NCBI GenBank assembly: GCA_947483555.1
Contig: CANKMW010000077.1
Location: 1-46,494 of the forward strand
Length of the DNA: 46,494 nt
Reading direction: 5' to 3'
DNA from: Myxococcales bacterium
GTDB lineage: Bacteria > Myxococcota_A > Polyangia > Haliangiales > Haliangiaceae
Under the pieces are notes generated by a model. That model was not told the origin of the DNA. It ran no database searches and was given only the letters and a program-made list of their open reading frames with translations. Made by a program: the position numbers and the translations under genes. Of this stretch, positions 35,538-43,433 are shown piece by piece. The first letter of the stretch is position 1. Every line of letters begins with the position of its first letter.

Positions 35538-36000
35538 CGCCGCACCATAGCGCGACTCGCGGCCCCGAAGGTCACGCCACCCCGGGCCGGGCCAGGTTCG
35601 AACGGCTGCCGGTCGTCGGCATGATCGCGTCGAGCCTGCTGCAGCACGCATCGACGTTGCTCACCTGACGTTCCGCGGGAGCGCCGCCTCGAGAGTCGTG
35701 GGGTGTCCCCCGCCACCAGTACCCATATGACACGCCCGTCATATGGGTAACGGCGCGGTCGGGGACGCGTGCCGCGTTGCCGGGTTGCCGGCCCAGCGAT
35801 CGCGACACCCGTAAAAACGCCAGCGAGTTCCAGCGGTTGCGAAAGATCGGAAACTTTTCGCGACACCCGGCGATAAGTCCCGGCATGGAAGCGGAAGGAC
35901 TGCCCACCGGATGCCGGCATCGCCGAGTAGTCCGGCCTCCGATTCTTTCTCGATATTCCCGATTGGGCGGCGGCGGCGGTCTGGGCAGAATGGCCGGCTC
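35538..36000. other. 463-bp intergenic region before the toxin-like gene
   Basis: Clearly less GC-rich than the flanks. It holds the 12-bp hairpin at 35720-35749 and A/T-rich stretches (GAAACTTTTCG near 35850, CTCGATATTCCCG near 35950) that may contain the promoter of the 36001 gene. An upstream in-frame ATG at 35911 would add 30 residues that look non-coding. No RNA gene is recognised. Confidence 0.5.
35720..35749. promoter_or_regulatory. perfect 12-bp inverted repeat, operator or terminator
   Basis: TACCCATATGAC and GTCATATGGGTA pair perfectly around ACGCCC. The arms are unusually A/T-rich for this genome, as expected for a repressor site more than for a GC-rich terminator. It is 252 bases upstream of GTG 36001 and 183 bases upstream of the minus-strand lipoprotein start. 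Confidence 0.55.
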
Positions 36001-39000
36001 GTGAAACGGCACCGCGGTCCAGACGGCGGCGACTTGGGCGCGGGCGCCGCTTCGTCGGGCGGGGCGCCGGGAAAGCGGACCCGAACGCAGGCGCTGCCGG
36101 CTTCGGGGCTGGGCAGCCAGGCGGCGCTGCCGGATCCATTGTCGTCCCCGGATGGACCGTCGTTCGCGGATGCCGGTGATCCCTTCGGCCTCCACCTGGA
36201 GGCATCCGTGCAGCGGCAGGCAAGCGGCGGACCCGCGAGCGGAAGCGCGCCGATCTCCGCGAACGGCGGAGGGCCGGCGGCGGCAGCGCCGGGGCCCGAC
36301 GAGCCCGACGCCCAGCTGCCGCCCGACCGCGACTTCGAGCGCATCGCCGGCACCACCAGCTTCCTCGTGCGCCGGCAGTGGCTGATCTCCGATCCCGTTC
36401 GCCGCGCCGCGACCGGCGGCTTCGTCACTCCGACGCGCACCGCGGTGCTGCTCCGCGAGCTGGTCGGCGCCGGTATCCTGTCCTGGGCCAAGCCCGACCG
36501 TCTCGCGACTGCCGCGGACCGCCTGGTGTTGCTCGATGGCAGCAAGGGTCAGGCCGTGATCCGGGTCTCGCTCGGCGCCGGCGCCTACAACGTCATCGGC
36601 CTGCCGCCGGGTACTGGCGCGATGGTGGCGCGTGTGCAGGGCGGGCTCGAGCTGACCGTCGCGGCCGAGGGCGTCGAGGAGGGCGGGCCGCCGATCCAGC
36701 TCGACGCCGCGCAGATCGACGACGCGCTCGACGCGGTCGAGCGGTTCACGCAGCTCACGATCCCGTCGGCGCGGCGCCACGACCTCGTGATCAAGGCCAG
36801 CGCGGGTGCCGGCACCTTCCGGATCCACCTGTCGCGCGAGAACCTGATCGATCTGGTCGGCGCCGGGGCCTGGCGTGGTTTCAGCGAGCGCGAAAGCAGC
36901 AAGGACGGCGCGCGCGAGGCGGTCGGTGCCGGTGTGGCCGTCAACAGCGACCTGACCGACCTCGAGCTCGAGCGCGCCAGGAAGTGGCTGCAGGCCAACC
37001 TGCCGTCGAGCAAGCACGAGGGTGTTCGCATCGACCGCGCGCTGCTCGACGTGATCCTGACGATCGAGCGCAGCCCGCACCGCGCGCGCATCATCGCGGA
37101 GCTGGCGGCCGGAGAGGGCGGTGCTGCGGTGACCGCGATCTCGGTCGAGGCGGCGGTGCGCGAGGCCACCTACGAGGCCGAGCGTGACGCGATCGGGATC
37201 GAGTCGCCGCGGCCGACCGCCAACCTCGACCCGGTGCACGACGTGGCGCTACCGGCGCGCATCGTCCAGCACGCGAGCAAGATCGCGTCGGGCGACTCGG
37301 TGCCGTTCTCGGTCGAGGTCGACTGGCCGCCGGTCGCCATCGATCGGGCCCAGGGCGACGAGTATCGCTACCGGCAGTTCGTCACCAATGTCGACTGGGT
37401 GTTCGAGAAGGGCACCACCCACGACAAGGCCTACGGCAGCCAGCGCTACACCGGAGGTCACGCCACCCACAACCACGTCTTCCGGCTGGCGGCCGGCGAG
37501 GAGCAGGCGACCTGGATCGTCCACGCCTTCGTCCGTCACAGCCACTTCCAGCCCGTCCACGAGACGCGGTCGGTGGTGGTGCAGACCGAGGCCGCGCTCA
37601 TGCGCGACCTGCGTGAGGACGCCACCGCGGGCATGGGCAGCCTGTACCAGGACCCGGACAAGAAGAACTTCGACACCGGCGTCCTGAACAACAAAGCTGG
37701 CTCGGAGAAGCAGGACAAGGGCCTTTCGTTCCACGGTCGGCTGCCGATCGGGTTCAGCCACACCACCGACGCGCAGCGCGACCAGCGGCGCGCGGAGGAG
37801 ATGAACCAGGTGCGGGCGATGATCGAGCATCTGCGCGGCCGGCCGCAGATGAACACCGACGCGATCGAGGCCGCCGAGCGATATCTGGCCAACCTCGAGC
37901 GCGCCGACGGCGCGATCGAGCGCGACGCCGGGTCAGGCTGGCAGAGCTTCGAGGTGCGTGGGACGTTGCGCGCCAAGCAGGCCGGAGTCGAGGACGGCGC
38001 GCTCCAGCTCCACGGCTCGCTGCGCCGCCGCGACGACGGCTTCATCGGCGTCCAGCTTCGCGACCTGTCGCGGCGGTTCGGCGCCGAGGATCTGCGCACC
38101 GAAGGCTACGGCTCCGACTTCGCGGAGGCGCTCGAGGAGGCCTTCGTCCCGCTGTGCAAGGCGTATCCCGCCGGCCGGCTGTTCATCCTGGCCCAGGACT
38201 ACCAGGGCCTGCGCGCGATGCAGACCACGATCGGCTTCGAGCTCGACACCGGCACGGTCGGCGAGGACATCAAGGCCAAGGTCTGGGATCCAGCGGTGAA
38301 GATCGCGATCAACCTGGCCGGCCTGGCGGCGACGCTCGCGGGCTTCGGGGCGATCGCGCTGCCCGCGCTGGCGGTCTACAACGGCCTCGAGACCGTCGAC
38401 CAGCTCCACGAGGAGTACGTGCGCGGCACGCTGTCGACCACCGACCTGAGCCTGGGCCTGGCCAGCCTGGCGCTGGACATGATGCCGGCGCTGGGCCGGG
38501 TGAAATCGGTCGCTGGCAGCACGCGCGCCATGTTCATGCTCTCGCTGGCCGACACGGCTGGTGAGGCGCTGTACATGACGGCGGCGGCGCACCTGGCGAT
38601 CCGCGACCTCGAGGACATGCACGTCGCGCAGCTCGTCGACCAGTGGGAGCGCATGGTCGAGATGCAGTCCCGCACCGACGCCGCCGATCCGGCGATGCGG
38701 GCGATGCAGGCGCAGTTCGACGCCAAGGCGGAGGACGTCAAGAAGGCGAGCACGCACGTGATCGCCGGACTGGTCGCGCAGCGCGCGCTGTTCGTGGCCG
38801 CGAAGCGCGCCGGTGAGGTGGTCCTGGCCCGCGGCGGTGGCGGTGCGACGCAGCCGCGCTGGAAGGAGCTCAGCGACGACGGCGTGTTCGTGGCCCGGCC
38901 CGACGGCGCGCCGTACTACGATCCGAGCAAGGGTCAGATCGTCGGCAATCCGGCCAAGCTGACCGACGGCCAGCTCGACGAGCTCGTGACCCAGCAAGGC

Positions 39001-39975
39001 ACACACATGCGCCTGCTGTCGACCCAGCTCGCCGACGACCTGCGCCTGCCGCTGACCGATGTCGAGGTGATGGTCGGCGACGACGTCGTCGTCAGCGTCG
39101 GGAAGAGCGGCGGCGTGACGGCGACCTACAAGCCGGGCATGGCGCCGGACGCGGTGCGGGCGCAGTGGCGTGAGCAGCATGGGCAGATCGTGGCGGGGCG
39201 GGCTGGGGCTGCGCCACCGCAGAGGGAGAACGGCGAGGACTCGACCGGACCCACCGAGGCGCGTTCCGCTCGACTTGGTGCTGCTGACTCACTGCCAGCA
39301 GCGACCGCCGGTCGGCCATCGGCCTCGGACGTTGCCCACAGCCGGCTACTTGCACTCGCAAACAACGATTCGGTGCTGATCGACGATTTCCTTCGGCTAG
39401 CCGGAGAAGCCAACGGGGACGGCGTCGCCACGCGGCTGGAGAACCTGCTGACCTTCGCGGCATCTCGTGGCGCGAGCGTCGCCGAGTGCCGAGACCTGCT
39501 TCAGATCGCCGCTGGAGACGCCGAACGTTTCCGCGAACTCGTCGGGCAGGCGATGCGGTTCGGCGCTCATCGTGCGTCGGTGCCGAATCCACAGCCTGCC
39601 AACCTCATCGATCCCACGGGGGCGCTGAACTTCGCGTCCGCGAACACCGTCCACGTCTTCCAGCGCCACGTATACGACTACTTTGATGCGACGGACATCA
39701 AGGCGGCGAACACCTTCTTCCCACCGGGGACCACTCCAGCCATGGTGATCGCTGATCTCGAGGTTGGGATAGAACGGCTCCGTATCCACTACTCCACCAC
39801 GATCCCGATGCAGGGTAGCCTAGGCGTTCAGATTGGCGACCGCTGGATGCAGATCGGCTGGCGTACCCAGGCCGGGAAAAAGTTGATCGGGCAGTTCTTT
39901 CCGGGCAGCGGGCCCGGCGTCGAAAACATTTCAGGTCCGGTCATGACCGCGATCGCGAAGATCATCGGTTCCTAG
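36001..39975 (+). CDS. large modular protein, probable polymorphic toxin with PGKRT leader
   Basis: 1324 residues from GTG 36001, which begins MKRHRGPDGGDLGAG as expected for this leader type. Residues 1-100 are disordered and contain PGKRTRTQALP (about 23-33) and LHLEASVQRQAS. As I recall, similar PGKRT-x-T and VQRK motifs open DUF4157-type proteins linked to contractile injection systems in myxobacteria. Helical and beta regions follow. Hydrophobic helices at about 769-870 (GLAATLAGFGAIALPALAVY, MFMLSLADTAGEALYMTAAA) could aid membrane passage. The last 125 residues (from NLIDPTGALNFAS) form a tip with VHVFQRHVYDYF and NTFFPPGTT and use A/T-ending codons more often than the rest. An immunity-like gene starts nine bases later. 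No HExxH is seen; the toxic activity is unknown. Confidence 0.7.
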   Translation: MKRHRGPDGGDLGAGAASSGGAPGKRTRTQALPASGLGSQAALPDPLSSPDGPSFADAGDPFGLHLEASVQRQASGGPASGSAPISANGGGPAAAAPGPDEPDAQLPPDRDFERIAGTTSFLVRRQWLISDPVRRAATGGFVTPTRTAVLLRELVGAGILSWAKPDRLATAADRLVLLDGSKGQAVIRVSLGAGAYNVIGLPPGTGAMVARVQGGLELTVAAEGVEEGGPPIQLDAAQIDDALDAVERFTQLTIPSARRHDLVIKASAGAGTFRIHLSRENLIDLVGAGAWRGFSERESSKDGAREAVGAGVAVNSDLTDLELERARKWLQANLPSSKHEGVRIDRALLDVILTIERSPHRARIIAELAAGEGGAAVTAISVEAAVREATYEAERDAIGIESPRPTANLDPVHDVALPARIVQHASKIASGDSVPFSVEVDWPPVAIDRAQGDEYRYRQFVTNVDWVFEKGTTHDKAYGSQRYTGGHATHNHVFRLAAGEEQATWIVHAFVRHSHFQPVHETRSVVVQTEAALMRDLREDATAGMGSLYQDPDKKNFDTGVLNNKAGSEKQDKGLSFHGRLPIGFSHTTDAQRDQRRAEEMNQVRAMIEHLRGRPQMNTDAIEAAERYLANLERADGAIERDAGSGWQSFEVRGTLRAKQAGVEDGALQLHGSLRRRDDGFIGVQLRDLSRRFGAEDLRTEGYGSDFAEALEEAFVPLCKAYPAGRLFILAQDYQGLRAMQTTIGFELDTGTVGEDIKAKVWDPAVKIAINLAGLAATLAGFGAIALPALAVYNGLETVDQLHEEYVRGTLSTTDLSLGLASLALDMMPALGRVKSVAGSTRAMFMLSLADTAGEALYMTAAAHLAIRDLEDMHVAQLVDQWERMVEMQSRTDAADPAMRAMQAQFDAKAEDVKKASTHVIAGLVAQRALFVAAKRAGEVVLARGGGGATQPRWKELSDDGVFVARPDGAPYYDPSKGQIVGNPAKLTDGQLDELVTQQGTHMRLLSTQLADDLRLPLTDVEVMVGDDVVVSVGKSGGVTATYKPGMAPDAVRAQWREQHGQIVAGRAGAAPPQRENGEDSTGPTEARSARLGAADSLPAATAGRPSASDVAHSRLLALANNDSVLIDDFLRLAGEANGDGVATRLENLLTFAASRGASVAECRDLLQIAAGDAERFRELVGQAMRFGAHRASVPNPQPANLIDPTGALNFASANTVHVFQRHVYDYFDATDIKAANTFFPPGTTPAMVIADLEVGIERLRIHYSTTIPMQGSLGVQIGDRWMQIGWRTQAGKKLIGQFFPGSGPGVENISGPVMTAIAKIIGS

Positions 39976-39984
39976 GAGACACCA

Positions 39985-40422
39985 GTGGACATCGAAATTA
40001 GCATCGCCGAGACGCACGGCCTCGACGGCGTTGTGACGCTGGCGGCCGAAGGGCAACCTGATGTCGTCATCACCGACGAACCGTGGCACCAGCTGATGCA
40101 TCTCTGCTCCGCGGTGGCCGAGTTCGAGCATGGCATGTCCGCGGGCATCCCTTACTCCAGCATGCCGGGTGGGTACCAGCTCTCGGTGGATGGCGATGAA
40201 GTCGTTCTGACCGGCGACTACGTGCCAACGGTTCGCTATCCGAGAGCTGAGCTGGCGACCGCAATCATCGCCGCGACCGACGTTTGGCTGGCCCATGCCG
40301 CCGCCTTGCCCAGCGTGGAACGTGACGGAGTGCGCGAGTCGGTTGCCGAGGCCGCCGACGCAGCGCGCGCGGCCGTCCGTCCTCGCCCTGAGCCGACGGA
40401 GAAGACCAGCGATGTACCGTGA
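39985..40422 (+). CDS. putative immunity protein
   Basis: 145 residues from GTG 39985, with AGGAG six bases upstream. A small, acidic, soluble protein with no signal peptide: MDIEISIAETHGLDGVVTLA, then PWHQLMHLCSAVAEFEHGM and YSSMPGGYQLSVDGDEVVLT. Position directly behind the toxin-like C-terminal tip, size, charge and the shared lower GC are those of immunity proteins in polymorphic toxin loci. I do not recognise the family. The C-terminus (AARAAVRPRPEPTEKTSDVP) is disordered and its coding end overlaps the next gene by 11 bases. Confidence 0.65.
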   Translation: MDIEISIAETHGLDGVVTLAAEGQPDVVITDEPWHQLMHLCSAVAEFEHGMSAGIPYSSMPGGYQLSVDGDEVVLTGDYVPTVRYPRAELATAIIAATDVWLAHAAALPSVERDGVRESVAEAADAARAAVRPRPEPTEKTSDVP

Positions 40423-40792
40423 CGCCGCGTACAGCGAGCGGTGCATGGCCTGCGAGCAGGGGACGGCGGAGCGCTGCGCGCGGTGTGGTCATCCGTTCTG
40501 CGACTGGCACCTGTTCACGGACGACCGTGTCTGCGAAGGGTGCGAGGCCCGCTGGCAGTCGGTCGAAGAAGGCCGCGGGCGGCGGCTGTCGAGCGCCGGT
40601 CCGGCGCTGTTCCTGGCCGTCGCGGGGGTCATCAGCGCCGCGACCGGGTACCGATCGATCGGCTATGCGCTCGCGCTCGCCGCGGCGTTGTTCTACGGCG
40701 CGTTGGCCGTCCACCGACGGTCGAGCCGACGGCGAGTCTTCCTGAAGTCACGGCGCGGCGCCGCTGGCGCGATTCGCCGCCCCGCCTCGTGA
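40412..40792 (+). CDS. zinc-binding two-TM protein in the toxin operon
   Basis: 126 residues; GGAGAAG precedes ATG 40412, which lies within the end of the immunity-like gene. The N-terminus has the pattern C-x2-C-x7-C-x2-C-x4-C-x2-H-x7-C-x2-C (CMAC, CARCGHPFCDWH, CEGC): eight ligands for two zinc ions, like cross-braced B-box or RING fingers. Two hydrophobic segments follow (GPALFLAVAGVISAATGY, IGYALALAAALFYGALAV), then a basic tail (RRSSRRRVFLKSRR). The overlap suggests co-production with the putative immunity protein. A role in anchoring, delivery or protection is possible; no close family is recalled. Confidence 0.75.
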   Translation: MYRDAAYSERCMACEQGTAERCARCGHPFCDWHLFTDDRVCEGCEARWQSVEEGRGRRLSSAGPALFLAVAGVISAATGYRSIGYALALAAALFYGALAVHRRSSRRRVFLKSRRGAAGAIRRPAS

Positions 40793-40848
40793 CGACCGCG
40801 GCTGAACGACTGACTGTTCGAACCTACGAGAACCTGGAGATCCCGATG
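40784..40848. repeat. 65-bp leader, copy A of the tandem duplication
   Basis: Sixty-five bases ending in the ATG of the following gene are identical to 43369-43433, exactly 2585 bases away. The leader holds the ribosome binding site GGAGAT. Weaker similarity runs a few dozen bases further upstream, into the end of the zinc-finger gene. Confidence 0.95.
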
Positions 40849-41856
40849 CAAAGACAAATTGTTCACGCCGCCCTCGTCGTCGCGCTGCTCGCGCCGACGG
40901 TGGTGGCGACGCCGGCCGCGGCGCAGCCCGCGACGGTGCAGGCGGAGCAACTGTTCCGCGACGGCAAGCGGCTCATGGGCGAGGGCAAGTTGCCGGAGGC
41001 CTGCAAGGCGTTCGAGGGCAGCTACCGGAAGGATCCGGTGGTCTCGACGCTGCTCAACCTGGCCGACTGCCGCGACAAGAACACGCAGTACGCGAGCGCC
41101 TGGGGCCACTTCCTCGACGCCGAGCGGATGACGCGCGGCAAGGCCGGCGAGGCGAACCTGAACACGACCGCGCGGACCCGGGCGGCGGCGCTCGAGAGCA
41201 AGCTGTCGTACCTGATCATCAACGTGCCCGCCGATGCCAGCGTCGACGGGCTGGTGATCTCGCGCAACGGCGTCGCGGTCGACGAGGCGGAGTGGAACAG
41301 CGACATCCCGGTCGACGGCGGCCCGTACGTCATCGAGGGCAAGGCGCCCGGCTACGAGGCGTGGTCGACCAAGGTCTTCGTTGGCGTGTCGGGCGACAAG
41401 GAGTCGGTCAACGTGCCGCGGTTCCGAGCGCGGCCGAAGCTGGACGCGGCAGGCGGCGCCAGCGTGAACGGCGACTCGGAAGATCGGGTCGGCTCGCCGC
41501 CGGTCCGCCGCGGGCGCAAGAAGCTCGGCACGGTCGCGGTGGCTGGCGGCGGGGCACTGTTGCTGGGCGGCCTCGCGGTCGGTTATCTGGCTCAGCAGAA
41601 GTGGTCCGAGGCCAAGAATCTGTGCGGAGCCGACCTGGTCTGCGATTCCGCCGCCGATCACATGGCCGGACAGTCTCTGGCGGATGCCGCGCGCTTCCGC
41701 GGAAACGTGTCGACGGTCGTGACCAGCGTCGGCATCGCCGCGGTCGGTGTAGGCGTCGTCCTCTGGCTGACGGCGCCGACCGAAGCCCGGCCGATCAGTT
41801 TCGCGCCATCCGTTACCGCCGATTCGGTGAGCTTCGTGCTGGGAGGTTCGCTGTGA
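40846..41856 (+). CDS. TPR/PEGA-like envelope protein, copy A
   Basis: 336 residues; GGAGAT six bases before ATG. The signal peptide ends AAA|QP. Residues 30-95 form a TPR-like helical segment (AEQLFRDGKRLMGEGKLPEA, VSTLLNLADCRDKNTQYASA). Residues 120-195 form a PEGA-like beta domain (YLIINVPADASVDGLVISRN, GPYVIEGKAPGYEAWSTKVF). After a polar linker a TM helix (LGTVAVAGGGALLLGGLAVG) leads to a loop with two cysteines (CGADLVCDSAADH) and a second TM (GNVSTVVTSVGIAAVGVGVV). This gene type is multicopy in myxobacteria. Residues about 27-197 are identical to copy B at 43431. The lipoprotein gene that follows overlaps it by GTGA. Confidence 0.85.
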   Translation: MQRQIVHAALVVALLAPTVVATPAAAQPATVQAEQLFRDGKRLMGEGKLPEACKAFEGSYRKDPVVSTLLNLADCRDKNTQYASAWGHFLDAERMTRGKAGEANLNTTARTRAAALESKLSYLIINVPADASVDGLVISRNGVAVDEAEWNSDIPVDGGPYVIEGKAPGYEAWSTKVFVGVSGDKESVNVPRFRARPKLDAAGGASVNGDSEDRVGSPPVRRGRKKLGTVAVAGGGALLLGGLAVGYLAQQKWSEAKNLCGADLVCDSAADHMAGQSLADAARFRGNVSTVVTSVGIAAVGVGVVLWLTAPTEARPISFAPSVTADSVSFVLGGSL

Positions 41857-43316
41857 TCAAGGACACGCCGTTTCGTTCGTGCGTCATGGCGGTGGTCGCG
41901 CTCGTCCCGCTTGCCGGGTGCAACCTGCTGCTCGGTGTCGATGATCTGGTCCAGGGCGGTGAAGATGCCGCCGCCGCCGACATCGACGCCAACATCGACG
42001 CGCCGCCCGGTTCGGTGCGGATCCGGTTCGTGAGCGTCGTCCGCGATTTCCCCAGCGGGGCCGTCGACGTCTACATCGGGGACGAGACCAGCGCGCGCGT
42101 GACCGCGTTGCGGAACGCGAGCGACTATATCGTGATGGATCCTGGCGTCACGACGATCGCCTTGCGTGAGCAAGGCCAAGTTGGCGGTGCACCCATCCAG
42201 CAGCTCACGAACCTGGCTTTCCAGGGCGACACGTCAGTGACGGCGGTCATCGCCGGTGTCCACGCGTCGCAGGCGCCTGACGAGCGCGTGCGGCTCCTGC
42301 CGTTCGTCGAAGACTACGCGCAGCCAGGTGCCGGTCAGGCGCAGGTCCGGTTCGTGAACGCCGTCACGGAGTTTGAGGGCTTCGGCATTGACCTCGGACT
42401 CGACGGCGAATCGACGCCGGAGATCGCCGGTCTTGGGCGGTATGCCTCCACCAACGCGGCGGGCATGCCAGTGACCGTGACCGCAGGCCAGGGGCTCCGA
42501 ATGGGGCTGGTCGTCGGAGGAGCGACCGTCGCGCCGCTGGCTCCGACCGGCTTCGCCGTCGGCGAGGGATGCTTCGTGATCTTCAGCGGGCGGCTTGCCG
42601 CGGCGTGGGGCTCCCCGGAAGCGCTGGTCGGCATGACGTTGTGCGCGTCGAGGCCGCCGAGGATCGACGGGCTCGGCGCCGAGATCGCGCTCGCTCACGT
42701 GGTCTCGGACGGGACGACGTGCTCCGTGACCGGCCTTGGCGACGGCACGACGCTCATCCCGTCGCTCGCGTTGCGCCAGTTCGGAAGGACGTGGGCGATC
42801 GAGAATGCTGTTGCGGAAGTGACGCTCAATTGCTCGGGTCAGTCGGCCCTCGTGCCACTCGAATCGGATGCCGCGATCAACGGACCGCGCCAGCTCGCGT
42901 TAGTCGGAGGCAGCTTGCCCAGCTCCCCGGCCCTCGCCACGTTCCCCGCGGTCACCGTGCCATCGACCGGGTCGCGGCATGCCTACTTCGTGAATCTCTC
43001 GGCCGACTTTGTTGAACAGAGCGCGTGCCGTACGTCGGTCGACGGCACGGTACTTGGGAGCCTGGTTGGCGCCCAGGTCATCGGACCAGACTTCGGTCAG
43101 TCATCCTCGACGCTGTCAGCCGGCAGTCACACGATCATGTTCGGTCTCGCGACGACGGTGACCTTCCCGGTCAGCATCACCGGCAGCGGCGGCGCCACGG
43201 TGTTCGTACTTGAAGGCGCGTTCACGCCGGAGGGATCGCAGCGCCCGCTCCGCCTCACGCCGGTCGACGTGAGCGTCTGGCCGCCCGTCGCGGGATCACC
43301 GATCAGTCCGATCTGA
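41853..43316 (+). CDS. DUF4397-like lipoprotein, copy A
   Basis: 487 residues from GTG 41853, coupled to the gene before it. The signal peptide ends LVPLAGC (lipidated Cys), then an Asp/Ala spacer (GEDAAAADIDANIDAPPGS). Domains of the DUF4397 type repeat: VRIRFVSVVRDFPSGAVDVY, IGDETSARVTALRNASDYIV, QVRFVNAVTEFEGFGIDLGL, with the VRFVNA opening and the VDVYIGD strand. Function is unknown; the domain is thought to be an extracellular immunoglobulin-like fold. A/T-ending codons are commoner than in core genes of the window. The partner protein could hold it to the wall or membrane. Confidence 0.75.
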   Translation: MIKDTPFRSCVMAVVALVPLAGCNLLLGVDDLVQGGEDAAAADIDANIDAPPGSVRIRFVSVVRDFPSGAVDVYIGDETSARVTALRNASDYIVMDPGVTTIALREQGQVGGAPIQQLTNLAFQGDTSVTAVIAGVHASQAPDERVRLLPFVEDYAQPGAGQAQVRFVNAVTEFEGFGIDLGLDGESTPEIAGLGRYASTNAAGMPVTVTAGQGLRMGLVVGGATVAPLAPTGFAVGEGCFVIFSGRLAAAWGSPEALVGMTLCASRPPRIDGLGAEIALAHVVSDGTTCSVTGLGDGTTLIPSLALRQFGRTWAIENAVAEVTLNCSGQSALVPLESDAAINGPRQLALVGGSLPSSPALATFPAVTVPSTGSRHAYFVNLSADFVEQSACRTSVDGTVLGSLVGAQVIGPDFGQSSSTLSAGSHTIMFGLATTVTFPVSITGSGGATVFVLEGAFTPEGSQRPLRLTPVDVSVWPPVAGSPISPI

Positions 43317-43368
43317 CTCGAGCTGCGACGGCGCCGGCGGTCGAGCCGCCCGCGCGATTCGGCGACCG

Positions 43369-43433
43369 GCCTCGTGACGACCGCGGCTGAACGACTGACT
43401 GTTCGAACCTACGAGAACCTGGAGATCCCGATG
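43369..43433. repeat. 65-bp leader, copy B of the tandem duplication
   Basis: Identical to 40784-40848, including GGAGAT and the start codon. The offset of 2585 bases is the same for the leader and for the following start codon. Confidence 0.95.

Noticed and set aside
35598..35616. GGTTCGAAC resembling a tRNA T-loop; similar TTCGAAC in the leaders at 40818 and 43403
   Set aside because: No pairing T-stem, acceptor stem or anticodon arm can be built around any of them.
35911..36000. N-terminal extension of the toxin-like protein from ATG 35911
   Set aside because: The extra 30 residues are not protein-like for this family and the stretch is A/T-rich like a promoter; GTG 36001 gives the expected short leader before PGKRT.
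36001..39975. DUF4157 metallopeptidase-like domain in the toxin-like protein
   Set aside because: The leader resembles proteins of that type, but no HExxH motif was found.
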